Part shown: positions 45,854 to 55,316 of the stretch, one piece after another | Layout of the letters: each line of letters opens with the position of its first letter | Position numbering within the stretch: the first letter of the stretch is position 1 | Source: Tenacibaculum sp. 190524A02b | GTDB lineage: Bacteria; Bacteroidota; Bacteroidia; Flavobacteriales; Flavobacteriaceae | Assembly: GCF_964036645.1 (NCBI RefSeq) | Contig: NZ_OZ038525.1 | Location: 744,001-808,000, forward strand | Direction of reading: 5' to 3' | DNA length: 64,000 nucleotides | Made by a program: the position numbers and the translations under genes | The notes under the pieces: model-generated | The model's input: the letters and a program-made list of their open reading frames with translations, nothing else | Database searches by the model: none | Told to the model about the DNA's origin: nothing

Positions 45854-48800
45854 ATGAAATCCTTCTTATTTATTCAGAAAAGGCTACTTTTTTTGCTCCT
45901 TTTCACAACCTCATTTATTTTTTCACAAGTTAATACTGGTGGCTCAGCAACTACAGCAGACCATCAAAAGCAAATTATTGGTTATATAACCAATTGGGAT
46001 GCCTGGAAAACAACCAGTGCTGGAGTACCAACTCAAGGAGCCTTAACACATTTGAATATTGATTATTCTAAGTACACCATTCTTAATTACTCGTTCTTTG
46101 GAGTAGCTAGAGATGGGTCTCTCCATAGTGGAGATCATAGGAATAAGCAAATTTATCAAAGTGGAGTAACACAAGCACCAAATGATCTATTCTTTACGAA
46201 CATATATAGTAGTTGGGATATGCATATTTTATTTGGAGAAATTGATCCTATTCAACATGTTAATGAAGATGCTAAAAGAAGAGCAGAAGCACAAGGTTTT
46301 CAAGTAGAATTAGGAGCTAGTTCTTGGACACATCCTGCTTGGGGATTAAGTGGGCCATTACCCATTCCGCTTCATAAGGAAGATGGGGCACCTGGATTAA
46401 TTAAATTAGCACATCAAAAAGGAGTAAAAGTAATGGCTTCCATTGGTGGTTGGAGTATGTGTAAACATTTTCCTGAGATGGCAGCGGATCCTGTAAAAAG
46501 AGCTCGTTTTATAGAAGATTGTAAAAAACTAATTGCTACAGGTTTTGACGGTATTGATTTGGATTGGGAATATCCAGGACCTTATGCTGGTATGAACTTT
46601 ACAGGAACTAATGCTGATTTTGATAATTTTGAAAACTTAGTAGAAGAAATTAGAGAAGCAATTGGACCAGATAAGTTAATAACATCTGCAATGTCAGCTG
46701 ATCCAAGAAAGCTGGATGGTTTTAATTGGACCAGATTATCTAATTCAATGGACTATTTTAACATGATGACTTATGATATGAATGGTGGATGGTCTAATAT
46801 TGCTGGGCACAATGCACCAGTTTATCCATATAGTAATGCTGAAGTATCATTTTTCAACTGGCAATCTACTTTAAATAAGTTAAACGAAAAAGGAGTACCG
46901 AAGAGTAAAATATGCTTTGGAGCACCTTTTTATGGTAGAGGTGTGATTACTGAAGGAGCTGCTGATTTAAATGCTAAAACAGTAAAAAGAGCCGTAACAA
47001 TCCAACCAGATGGCCCTATTCAAACATGTGCAGATTATACTAACTGGAAATTAGAAGTATATGATGGTACCCCAAATTACTTTTTTATAAAGCAAAAAGC
47101 CTTATCTCCTAATAGTGGATGGACTAGAAAGTGGGATGATGAAGCTAAAGTACCTTATTTGGTAAAAGATAATTTCTTTTTAAGTTATGATGATGAAGAG
47201 TCTATAGGTATTAAAGCTCAATTCATTAATGATAATCAGTTAGGTGGAACAATTATTTGGACCGTTTATGGTGATTTAGAAATTAGTGGTACAGCTACAT
47301 CTTTTGGAACAAAACTAAAAAGATGGTCAAATGTTAAATCTCCATTAGTAAACAAAATGAATGAAGTTTTTGCAAATGGAGGCACAGGAGGAAATATTGC
47401 ACCAACTGTAAGTGTAACTTCACCAGCTAATAATACAACTTTTACGGCTGGAGAAACTGTAACTATAACTGCTAATGCTTCTGATAGTGATGGTACAGTT
47501 ACAAAAGTTGAGTTTTATAATGGAAATACAAAGTTAGGAGAGGACACTACTTCTCCATATGAGTATTCTTGGCAAAATGTTACACAAGGGAGTTATACTA
47601 TAACAGCAAAAGCTACAGATAATGATAATGCTTCAACGACATCATCTGGAATTTCAATTACAGTGAATGGAGATACTAACAATACACCACCATCAGTAAA
47701 TATAACTTCACCAGTTAACAATGCAACTTTTACAGCTGGACAAACAGTAACAATAACGGCTGATGCGTCTGATAGCGACGGTACTATTACTAAAGTTGAG
47801 TTTTTTAATGGAAGTACAAAGCTAGGAGAGGATACTACTTCTCCTTATGAGTATTCTTGGCAAAATGTTTCTGAAGGAAGTTATACTATAACAGCAAAAG
47901 CTACAGATAACGATATTGCTTCAACGACATCATCAAGTGTTTCAATTACAGTGAATGGAGGAACTGATGATTGCGCAGATATTCCAGCTTGGTCAGCAAC
48001 GACAACTTATAGAGGTGGAGAAAATGTTAAGTATAAAAAAGTTAATTATAAAGCGAAATGGTGGACGTTGAATCAAACTCCAGATACACATAATGGTGAT
48101 GGACAGCCATGGGAAAAAGTAAAAGATTGTGGTGGAAGCACAGGAGGTGGAGATAATATACCACCAACTGTAAGTATAACAAGCCCATCTAATAATACTA
48201 CTTTAAAAGAAGGTGTAAACATTAATATTACTGCTAATGCTTCTGATGATGGTACGGTAACTAAAGTTGAATTTTTTAATGGAAATACAAAGTTAGGAGA
48301 AGATAGTTCAGAACCATATAGTTATACAATATCTAATGCAGCTGTAGGTAATTATACATTAACAGCAAAAGCTACTGATGATAAAAACCTATCAACTACT
48401 TCTTCAGTAATTAATGTAACTGTAGAGAAAGATTCAACAGGAGGTGGACAAGGATGTGTAGGTATTCCTGAATATGCAGCAGGAACTGCCTATAGTAAAG
48501 ATCAAGAAGTGCAAAATAAAGTAGGAGATCAAAATCAGAAATTTAAATGTAAAATAGCCGGTTGGTGTTCTTCTTCAGCAGCTTGGGCATATGCACCAGG
48601 AACTGGAGCTCATTGGCAAGATGCTTGGGCAAAAGTTGGAGATTGTGGAGGTGATGGAGGTCCTTTTGATCCAGAAACTACAATCACATCTCCTAGCAAT
48701 GGAACAACTTATACAGTTGGTGGCTCAATAAATATTACAGCTACTGCTTCTGATAGTGATGGTACAGTTACAAAAGTTGAGTTTTATAATGGAAATACAA

Positions 48801-50242
48801 AATTAGGAGAAGATACTTCAGCACCTTATAACTTTACAATTAATAATGCTCAAGCAGGGAAATATAACTTAAAAACCATAGCTACTGATAATGAGGGAAG
48901 AACAGGAGAGTCAGCAGTTGTGACTATTAGTGATAATTCTATACCGCCACCAATTTCAGGTAAAATTTTAGTAGGGTATTGGCATAATTTTGACAACGGT
49001 TCAACAACTCCTAAGTTAAGAGATGTGTCAAGAGATTGGGATGTAATTTGCGTCGCCTTCGCTGAACCTAAAACAGGAAGTAAGTCTGATATGCAGTTCT
49101 CACCATTCAATTTATATGGAGGAAATGTAGAGGAATTTAAGAGTGATGTTGCTATATTACAAGGTAGAGGGCAAAAAGTATTAATTTCTATCGGAGGTGC
49201 CAATGCACATGTTGAATTAAATAACGAAACGGAAAGAAATGAGTTTGTAACTTCTATGACTAATATTATTAATACGTATGGTTTTGATGGGTTAGATATT
49301 GATTTAGAAGGTAGTTCCCTTTCGTTAAATTCTGGAGATACTGATTTTAGAAATCCAACAACGCCTAAGATTGTTAATTTAATAGAAGGAACTAAATCTG
49401 TAATTAATAATATTGGAGCAAATAGATTCACATTAAGTATGGCACCTGAAACAGCTTATGTTCAAGGAGCATATGGAAATTATTCAGGGATATTTGGAGC
49501 TTATTTACCTGTAATTCATGCGTTGAGAGACCAGATGGACTATATACATGTTCAACACTATAATACGGGGTCAATGTTTGGAAGAGATGGTAAAATTTAT
49601 CAACCTGCAACAGCTGATTTTCATGTAGCAATGGCAGAAATGTTAATTACTGGATTTAAAGTAGCACAAACAGGTTTAAATTTCCCTGGGCTAAGAGCTA
49701 ATCAAGTAGCAATTGGTTTACCAGCAGAACCTAGAGCCGCTGGTAGTGGTTATACGCCAGAGGCAACAGTTCAACAAGCATTAGATTATTTAATTAAAGG
49801 GCAAACTTATGCTGGTAGACAATATACAGCTGCAGCTACATATCCTGATTTCAGAGGCCTTATGACATGGTCTATTAATTGGGATTTAGCAAATAGCTCT
49901 AGGTTTTCAACTAGTCATAGAGCGTATTTTAATAATTTAGGAAGACCATCTGCAAATAAAAAAGATAGAGATGTAAGTTCTAAAGTATCAGTATATCCAA
50001 ATCCAGTAGTTAAGGATGTAATTACTTTTGACTTTAAAAACTCTGTAAGTGCTAGAAAAGCTAATATGATTTCTAAAATTGAAATTTTTGATGTTAATGG
50101 AGTAGTGGTTTATACTGCTGAAGTAAATTCAGATAAGAACAAACAAAGTTTTGATGTTAGTAAATTGAAAAGCGGAATGTATTTTTATACATTATCAAAC
50201 GAGAATCAAAAAGACTTAGGTAAATTTATCAAAGTAGATTAA
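45854..50242 (+). CDS. chiA: Large secreted double-GH18 chitinase
   Basis: A 1462-aa secreted protein ending in a T9SS type A sorting domain (SKVSVYPNPVV ... SGMYFYTL). Module order: signal peptide; GH18 domain 1 (residues about 35-490, catalytic DGIDLDWE with Glu239); two Ig-like Big_7 repeats; a CBM5/12-like chitin-binding module (CADIPAWSATTTYRGG...); another Ig-like module; a second cysteine-containing CBM (CVGIPEYAAGTAYSKDQ...); a fourth Ig-like module; GH18 domain 2 (about 1035-1385, DGLDIDLE with Glu1152). Both catalytic acids are intact. Organisation resembles ChiA of Flavobacterium johnsoniae. It hydrolyses chitin outside the cell. Confidence 0.93.
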   Translation: MKSFLFIQKRLLFLLLFTTSFIFSQVNTGGSATTADHQKQIIGYITNWDAWKTTSAGVPTQGALTHLNIDYSKYTILNYSFFGVARDGSLHSGDHRNKQIYQSGVTQAPNDLFFTNIYSSWDMHILFGEIDPIQHVNEDAKRRAEAQGFQVELGASSWTHPAWGLSGPLPIPLHKEDGAPGLIKLAHQKGVKVMASIGGWSMCKHFPEMAADPVKRARFIEDCKKLIATGFDGIDLDWEYPGPYAGMNFTGTNADFDNFENLVEEIREAIGPDKLITSAMSADPRKLDGFNWTRLSNSMDYFNMMTYDMNGGWSNIAGHNAPVYPYSNAEVSFFNWQSTLNKLNEKGVPKSKICFGAPFYGRGVITEGAADLNAKTVKRAVTIQPDGPIQTCADYTNWKLEVYDGTPNYFFIKQKALSPNSGWTRKWDDEAKVPYLVKDNFFLSYDDEESIGIKAQFINDNQLGGTIIWTVYGDLEISGTATSFGTKLKRWSNVKSPLVNKMNEVFANGGTGGNIAPTVSVTSPANNTTFTAGETVTITANASDSDGTVTKVEFYNGNTKLGEDTTSPYEYSWQNVTQGSYTITAKATDNDNASTTSSGISITVNGDTNNTPPSVNITSPVNNATFTAGQTVTITADASDSDGTITKVEFFNGSTKLGEDTTSPYEYSWQNVSEGSYTITAKATDNDIASTTSSSVSITVNGGTDDCADIPAWSATTTYRGGENVKYKKVNYKAKWWTLNQTPDTHNGDGQPWEKVKDCGGSTGGGDNIPPTVSITSPSNNTTLKEGVNINITANASDDGTVTKVEFFNGNTKLGEDSSEPYSYTISNAAVGNYTLTAKATDDKNLSTTSSVINVTVEKDSTGGGQGCVGIPEYAAGTAYSKDQEVQNKVGDQNQKFKCKIAGWCSSSAAWAYAPGTGAHWQDAWAKVGDCGGDGGPFDPETTITSPSNGTTYTVGGSINITATASDSDGTVTKVEFYNGNTKLGEDTSAPYNFTINNAQAGKYNLKTIATDNEGRTGESAVVTISDNSIPPPISGKILVGYWHNFDNGSTTPKLRDVSRDWDVICVAFAEPKTGSKSDMQFSPFNLYGGNVEEFKSDVAILQGRGQKVLISIGGANAHVELNNETERNEFVTSMTNIINTYGFDGLDIDLEGSSLSLNSGDTDFRNPTTPKIVNLIEGTKSVINNIGANRFTLSMAPETAYVQGAYGNYSGIFGAYLPVIHALRDQMDYIHVQHYNTGSMFGRDGKIYQPATADFHVAMAEMLITGFKVAQTGLNFPGLRANQVAIGLPAEPRAAGSGYTPEATVQQALDYLIKGQTYAGRQYTAAATYPDFRGLMTWSINWDLANSSRFSTSHRAYFNNLGRPSANKKDRDVSSKVSVYPNPVVKDVITFDFKNSVSARKANMISKIEIFDVNGVVVYTAEVNSDKNKQSFDVSKLKSGMYFYTLSNENQKDLGKFIKVD

Positions 50243-50263
50243 TGTAGAATTAAATTAGATGAA

Positions 50264-50297
50264 AAGCCTGTATAGATTTCTATACAGGTTTTTTTTT
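50264..50297 (+). terminator. Intrinsic terminator after chiA
   Basis: CCTGTATAGA pairs with TCTATACAGG, and a T-run of about nine follows, 25 bp after the stop. Confidence 0.9.
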
Positions 50298-50319
50298 ATG
50301 TAAAAAATAGAAAGATTAG

Positions 50320-50327
50320 TATATTTG
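50320..50327 (+). promoter_or_regulatory. Putative -7 element for the LysM gene
   Basis: TATATTTG is a perfect TAnnTTTG, 25 bp before the ATG. Confidence 0.35.
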
Positions 50328-50351
50328 AGAGAATGAATATATAACTTGAAA

Positions 50352-50885
50352 ATGAGAAAGGTATTTACTGTATTATTTTTATTGTTAATAAATAGTTTTA
50401 TTTATGCGCAACAAGAAGAATTGCCTGATGGTTGGGATAAAATTACTTTAGATGGTGAAGTAGCATATATGAATTTAGTAACAGGTGAAGTGGCTAAAGT
50501 AAAGCCAAAAAATGCAGCAAAAAAGCATGTACTAAAAAAGAAAGAGTTTGATCCAACCATAATTCATAAGGTTGATAAAGGAGAAACTTTAAGTAAAATA
50601 GCTAGAAAATACAACTTGAATTTAGCTAAATTGTATAGATTGAATAGTTTAACAGATTTTGACGCTTTAGAAGTAGGGCAGGAGATTGTTGTTGGTTATA
50701 GAGATGATAAGGATGTAATGAATGAACAATTTACTAAAACTGATCATAAATTTCATACAGTAAATAAAGGAGATACTTTATTCAATATTGCATATCGTTA
50801 TAAACTGACTGTTAAAAAACTAATGACTTTAAATAATTTAAGTAAAAACATTATATTCTTAGGGCAAAAACTAAGAGTAAAATAA
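50352..50885 (+). CDS. LysM-domain peptidoglycan-binding protein
   Basis: The ATG at 50352 gives a signal peptide (MRKVFTVLFLLLINSFIYAQ). Two LysM repeats follow: one near residue 75 (HKVDKGETLSKIARKYNLN) and one near 135 (HTVNKGDTLFNIAYRYKLT). No catalytic domain is visible, so this is a non-enzymatic wall-binding protein of about 177 aa. It follows the chitinase but has its own promoter-like element. Confidence 0.85.
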   Translation: MRKVFTVLFLLLINSFIYAQQEELPDGWDKITLDGEVAYMNLVTGEVAKVKPKNAAKKHVLKKKEFDPTIIHKVDKGETLSKIARKYNLNLAKLYRLNSLTDFDALEVGQEIVVGYRDDKDVMNEQFTKTDHKFHTVNKGDTLFNIAYRYKLTVKKLMTLNNLSKNIIFLGQKLRVK

Positions 50886-50954
50886 ATTTATTTGTAATTA
50901 AATTTTGAAAATTTATATATTTTCATTTATATTTATGATAATATTTTACTAATA

Positions 50955-51275
50955 ATGAAAAAATTGCCAGATTTATCTAAGTTTGATGAAATATCTGATA
51001 ACGATGATGATTTTAAAAATGTAATGATTGGTATTTTCAAGAAAGAATTCCCCCTTGAAAAGCAAACATTTTTAGATGCATTTGAAGGAAAAAATTATGA
51101 AAGTAGTGCAGAAGCAGTTCATAAATTAAAACATAAGATAAATCTTTTAAATTTAGAAGGTGATTATAGACTAGCAGCTGTATTTGAAGAGCAATTAAGA
51201 AATAATTCATATGAGTTATATGATGCTTTTATAGAAACCTTAGAAAAAATAGAGAAATTCATTAAAAAAATATAA
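50955..51275 (+). CDS. HPt phosphotransfer domain protein
   Basis: A 106-aa helical protein. AVHKLKHKINLLNLEGDY matches the HPt motif HxLKG-like pattern with His56 as likely phosphoacceptor. It ends directly against the response-regulator gene with no gap (stop 51275, ATG 51276), so the two form an operon. Expected to shuttle phosphate between a hybrid kinase elsewhere and a receiver, possibly that of its neighbour. Confidence 0.75.
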   Translation: MKKLPDLSKFDEISDNDDDFKNVMIGIFKKEFPLEKQTFLDAFEGKNYESSAEAVHKLKHKINLLNLEGDYRLAAVFEEQLRNNSYELYDAFIETLEKIEKFIKKI

Positions 51276-51989
51276 ATGATTAATTCCATTATTATAGATG
51301 ACGACGAGTTAGCGAGAGTTATTATAGAAAAATACTGTACTAAATTAGATTATCTTTCTGTTTTAAAAACTTTTGATAATGCGTTAGATGCTATTGACTT
51401 TATTAATAAAAACAAGATAGACTTAGTTTTTTTAGATATACACATGCCGGAGCTAAGTGGGTTTGACTTTATTGATAGTCTAAATAATCCTCCAAATATA
51501 ATTTTAACTACTTCTGATACCAATTTTGCATTGGATGCTTTTGAATATAAATGCATAATTGATTATCTGGTGAAACCAGTTAAGTTGCCTAGATTTATTA
51601 AAGCTGTTACTAAAATAGATAGAAAACCACAAATAATTGAAGAGGATTTAACTGAAACTAAACAAGAGGATAGTAAGAATGAGTTGTATGTAAACATTGA
51701 TAGAAGATTAGTGAAAATTTTAATATCTGATATCTATTTAATTGAAGCTAAAGGGGATTATATTAATATTAAAACAGAGACTAAAAATCACATTGTTCAC
51801 ACAACAATGAAAAAAATAGAAGAGAAATTACCAGACGATTTATTTCTAAAGATTCACAGGTCATACATAATAAACTTGAAGCAAATTATAGATATTGAAG
51901 ATAATAGTGTGCTTATCAAAAAAGAAGTTATTCCAGTAAGTAGATCTAATAGACCAGAGCTAATGAAAAGGCTTAATTTATTAAATTAA
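51276..51989 (+). CDS. LytTR-family response regulator
   Basis: A 237-aa two-domain regulator. The receiver domain (1-120) has the acidic pocket IIDDDE, the phosphoacceptor Asp54 in FLDIHMPELSG, and the Lys in VKPVKL. The LytTR DNA-binding domain (about 135-235) has VKILISDIYLIEAKGDYINIK, FLKIHRSYIINLKQI and a C-terminal VIPVSRSNRPELMKRL. No histidine kinase is in the window; the HPt gene directly upstream may deliver phosphate. Convergent with the TPR/barrel gene, overlapping by 4 bp. Confidence 0.92.
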   Translation: MINSIIIDDDELARVIIEKYCTKLDYLSVLKTFDNALDAIDFINKNKIDLVFLDIHMPELSGFDFIDSLNNPPNIILTTSDTNFALDAFEYKCIIDYLVKPVKLPRFIKAVTKIDRKPQIIEEDLTETKQEDSKNELYVNIDRRLVKILISDIYLIEAKGDYINIKTETKNHIVHTTMKKIEEKLPDDLFLKIHRSYIINLKQIIDIEDNSVLIKKEVIPVSRSNRPELMKRLNLLN

Positions 51990-53473
51990 AACCTGTATTT
52001 AAGCAGCAAGCCAAGTTCGTTAAACTCAAAGCCAGCAGCATTTTCAACTGCTTGATTACTGTGTTTATAAAAGCTTAAAAATGATAGTTTTTTACTTAGC
52101 TGATAACCAAAATTAAGTTCGGTTCTAAAACTTTGTTGACTTGAAGTTGCGTTTATTTCTTGAAAGCCATACGCAGCTATAAAATTAAGTTTCCATTTAT
52201 CTGAATGTTTAAAAATACTATAATCTACAAAACCTTCAAAAACAAAATACCTTTCAGGGCTGAAATATACTTCAGCTCTTTCTTTTTTAAAGCCCATTAA
52301 TAAAGTATTTATTCCTATTTTAAAAGGAGTTTCTTTTTTAAGCAAATAATAAATGGAATTAAACCATAAGTTCCTAATGTTATCATCAGATTGTGAAGTG
52401 AAATAATACTGGGTAAACCAGCCAATTTTATATTTTGTAAGAATATGATAGTTAAGAGATAAATGGTTTTGATAAATTTCACTATTTATTAACTGTGCGT
52501 TAAAATTATGATATTCTTTTTGAAATGAAAAGTTAAGGTTTTGATTATAACCTAGTTTTATTTTGCTTCCAATGCTATACGTCAAGTCATTGTATGAGTT
52601 GTTGAATCCGTTGGTTTTTAAATAATTTAGACCTCCTATTAGCTTTATTTTATTGGTTAAATAGTGTTCAAAACCAATTCCCATAGTATATTGATTAGAT
52701 TGTTGATTTAAAACATCGTTTTTAGAGGATCTATAATTGTAACTAAAACCTATTGATGTTTTTGTTGAAATAGGATGTATATACCTCGTTATTGAATTTC
52801 TTGATATATTATGACCGTTATCAAAAGTATGAACTTCTTTTTGTTCAATTCTTGGTCTATATTTTTTTTGAATAGTATTTTTTAAACTTATTAATTGTTT
52901 ATTGTTACTATTTAATTTAAGAGCTTCTTCAATAGTATATAAAGCAAATTTATCTTGATTGTTGGCTTGATATGTATAGGCTAATCCAATATAAATCCCA
53001 AGTATTTTATTATTTAGTTTTATACTCTTTTGATAATGCTGAATTGCTTTATGATATTTTTTTAAATTACTATAAGTATTAGCAAGTCCAAGCTCTATTA
53101 TTGGATTTTCTGGATAATTTTTTTGGAGAAAAATATATTTTTCTAATGCAAGATCAAACTCTTTATTCCAAAGTAAGCATTCAGCAGCATTAATATTGAA
53201 CTCCAAGTTTTTTGGTTCTGTAGAAAGCAATTCGTCGAAAATTAATTTAGCTTTACTAGGATTTCCATTTAAACCTAAAGCTCTACCATAACACAATTTA
53301 GCAGTTTTGTTTTTAGGATGCTTTTCTAAAAAATCTTCAAAAAATAGTTCAGCTTTAGCAAAATCACCTTTTTCTAAATATATAAACCCTTTATTCATAG
53401 TGGATTGAGCAATGGTCTTAGAAAGTAAAAAGCTATATAAAAAAATGTAAGCGAGAAACTTAAGTTTATTCAT
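51986..53473 (-). CDS. TPR plus outer-membrane barrel protein (YaiO-like)
   Basis: The signal peptide MNKLKFLAYIFLYSFLLSKTIAQ is followed by about five TPR-type repeats (residues 25-200; for example GDFAKAELFFEDFLEKHPKN and HKAIQHYQKSIKLN). The second half (230-495) is an array of amphipathic strands ending FNELGLLLKYRF, with terminal Phe as in outer-membrane barrels. The layout matches the YaiO family linked to exopolysaccharide export. It is convergent with the LytTR gene and divergent from the STAS gene. Confidence 0.78.
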   Translation of the reverse strand: MNKLKFLAYIFLYSFLLSKTIAQSTMNKGFIYLEKGDFAKAELFFEDFLEKHPKNKTAKLCYGRALGLNGNPSKAKLIFDELLSTEPKNLEFNINAAECLLWNKEFDLALEKYIFLQKNYPENPIIELGLANTYSNLKKYHKAIQHYQKSIKLNNKILGIYIGLAYTYQANNQDKFALYTIEEALKLNSNNKQLISLKNTIQKKYRPRIEQKEVHTFDNGHNISRNSITRYIHPISTKTSIGFSYNYRSSKNDVLNQQSNQYTMGIGFEHYLTNKIKLIGGLNYLKTNGFNNSYNDLTYSIGSKIKLGYNQNLNFSFQKEYHNFNAQLINSEIYQNHLSLNYHILTKYKIGWFTQYYFTSQSDDNIRNLWFNSIYYLLKKETPFKIGINTLLMGFKKERAEVYFSPERYFVFEGFVDYSIFKHSDKWKLNFIAAYGFQEINATSSQQSFRTELNFGYQLSKKLSFLSFYKHSNQAVENAAGFEFNELGLLLKYRF

Positions 53474-53618
53474 AACTATTAAAATTTGGTTAATAGCAAG
53501 TTACGAGTTAATTGGCTTACATTAATCTATAGTAAAGTGCATTTTGTCGAAACTAATTTAAAAATGGCTATAAAAAGAAGAATTTTGAGGTGTGTTTAAT
53601 TAATAAAATTATTGCCTT

Positions 53619-53909
53619 ATGTTACAAATAAACTATAACCAAGGAAGATACGAATTAGAAGGAAACTTAGCTTTAGAAAACTCAAGAAGCTTACTGTCTT
53701 ATTTTGAAACATTATTACAATATGATTCTAAAATAATTTTAAATATCAATAAATTAAAAAATATAGACAGTTCTGGTGCAGATGTTTTAGTAGAACTTTA
53801 TAAAAAAGCATCACAGAATAATAAAGTTTTTAAAATTTTTGGAAAAGCAAATGATAAAGTGTCAAAAATTATTAAAACGTCTAAGCTTAAAGATATTATT
53901 GTAAGCTAA
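53619..53909 (+). CDS. STAS-domain protein
   Basis: A 96-aa anti-sigma-factor-antagonist-like STAS domain. NIDSSGADVLVELYKKA contains the DSSG motif whose Ser51 or Ser52 would be the phosphorylation site in SpoIIAA relatives. A partner kinase or phosphatase is not in the window. It lies 11 bp before the flippase gene, so the two are probably co-transcribed. Confidence 0.85.
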   Translation: MLQINYNQGRYELEGNLALENSRSLLSYFETLLQYDSKIILNINKLKNIDSSGADVLVELYKKASQNNKVFKIFGKANDKVSKIIKTSKLKDIIVS

Positions 53910-53920
53910 AATCTATTGTA

Positions 53921-55153
53921 ATGAAAGCATTATTTGTTTGGAGCGATTTTAGAATTACACCATCTCAGTGGTTTATGATTAGCGTAATGATAGTTAATGC
54001 TGGTAATTATGCTTATAATTTAGTTTTGGGAAGATGGGTTGGTCCTGATGTTTTTTCAAATATTGCTTTATTAATTACTTTATTACTAGTATTATCATTT
54101 TTAGCAATGACTGCTCAATTATTATGTGCTAAGTATGTGATAGAATTACCTAAAGATAAAGTTGAAAATTTTAAGAAAGTTTCATATAAATATTCCTTTC
54201 TAGCTGGAGGTTTATTAGGGGTAGTGTGTGTGTTAAATGCCAGTAATTTAAAGCAACTATTTAATGTACCTTCAGAACAGGTGTTTTATATTTTTGGATT
54301 AGGAATTCCTTTGTATTTTATAATGAGTGTATCCAGAGGTATATTACAAGGAAAACAACAATTTATAGGCTTGTCACAATCTTATTTACTTGAGATGTTT
54401 GCTAGATTAACTATCACTTTCTTTTTAATAGGTTTTAACCTTGTAGAAGCAACATTTGCTGTTGGAATTGGTATATTTATGTCATTTGTGTTTGGTATGT
54501 TCCCTAACCAGTTTAAATGGGCAAACATTAAAACTAAATCAAAATTAACATCAATACAAAGCAAAAGTATTTTTAATTTTTTGGTAATCACTTTACTCTA
54601 TGAAGGAACACAAATACTAATTAATAATTCAGATATTTTAATAGTTAAACATTATTTTAATAATTATCAATCAGGGTTATATGCATCATTAGCTTTAATA
54701 GGAAGAGTAGTTTACTTTGTTATATGGATGCTAATAATGATATTATTACCCAAGCTTATTGAAGCTAAAAAAGAAGGTGAAAACCCTAAGGCTATATTTA
54801 ATAAGTATTTAAAATACATTGTTTCTTTTACTTCAATATTAATTTTTGGGTGTTATCTATTTCCCGAAACTATAATATCCTTACTTTTCGGTAAAGAATA
54901 TATAGCATTAAGTTATCTTTTATATAAATACGCTATGGCAACTTCTCTTTTTGCTTTGGCTAACCTTTTCATATATTATTTTTTATCTATTTCAAAATAT
55001 AAGCCTGTTATAATAGCTATGTTTTTTGGAATAGCACAAGTACTTCTTTTAATTATTTTTCATATTTCATTAGCTCAAGTAGTTTATGTACAAATAACTC
55101 TTATGTTTATACTACTACTGTTTACATTGTTTTATTACAGAGTTTATTCGTAG
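53921..55153 (+). CDS. Wzx-like polysaccharide flippase
   Basis: A 410-aa integral membrane protein with about 12 helices (for example PSQWFMISVMIVNAGNYAYNLVLGRWVGPD at the start). The pattern resembles MATE/MVF-type polysaccharide transporters; a short Lys-rich loop lies mid-protein. It probably moves a lipid-linked glycan across the inner membrane. No glycosyltransferase gene follows; purL is next on the other strand. A full polysaccharide cluster is therefore absent here. Confidence 0.75.
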   Translation: MKALFVWSDFRITPSQWFMISVMIVNAGNYAYNLVLGRWVGPDVFSNIALLITLLLVLSFLAMTAQLLCAKYVIELPKDKVENFKKVSYKYSFLAGGLLGVVCVLNASNLKQLFNVPSEQVFYIFGLGIPLYFIMSVSRGILQGKQQFIGLSQSYLLEMFARLTITFFLIGFNLVEATFAVGIGIFMSFVFGMFPNQFKWANIKTKSKLTSIQSKSIFNFLVITLLYEGTQILINNSDILIVKHYFNNYQSGLYASLALIGRVVYFVIWMLIMILLPKLIEAKKEGENPKAIFNKYLKYIVSFTSILIFGCYLFPETIISLLFGKEYIALSYLLYKYAMATSLFALANLFIYYFLSISKYKPVIIAMFFGIAQVLLLIIFHISLAQVVYVQITLMFILLLFTLFYYRVYS

Positions 55154-55183
55154 TTTATGATATCTTAAGATAAGAAAAACAAA

Positions 55184-55211
55184 AAAGACGATACATAAGT
55201 TGTACCGTCTC
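55184..55211 (-). terminator. Intrinsic terminator after purL
   Basis: In the minus-strand transcript AGACGGTAC pairs with GTATCGTCT (one G-U) and a T-run follows. Read on the plus strand the G-U becomes an A-C mismatch, so it serves purL rather than the flippase. Confidence 0.7.
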
Positions 55212-55316
55212 AATTTTTACTATTAATCTCACCCTTCAAAAGATTAATACATACGATTTAATCGTTAAATTTAATAATATTTAAAAGAGTGTCTTGTAAC
55301 AATTGTTACATACAGA

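Noticed and set aside
48850..49431. Minus-strand frame of about 190 codons in the chitinase gene
   Set aside because: It lies opposite the second GH18 domain, whose catalytic motif is intact; no domain is recognisable in the antisense product.
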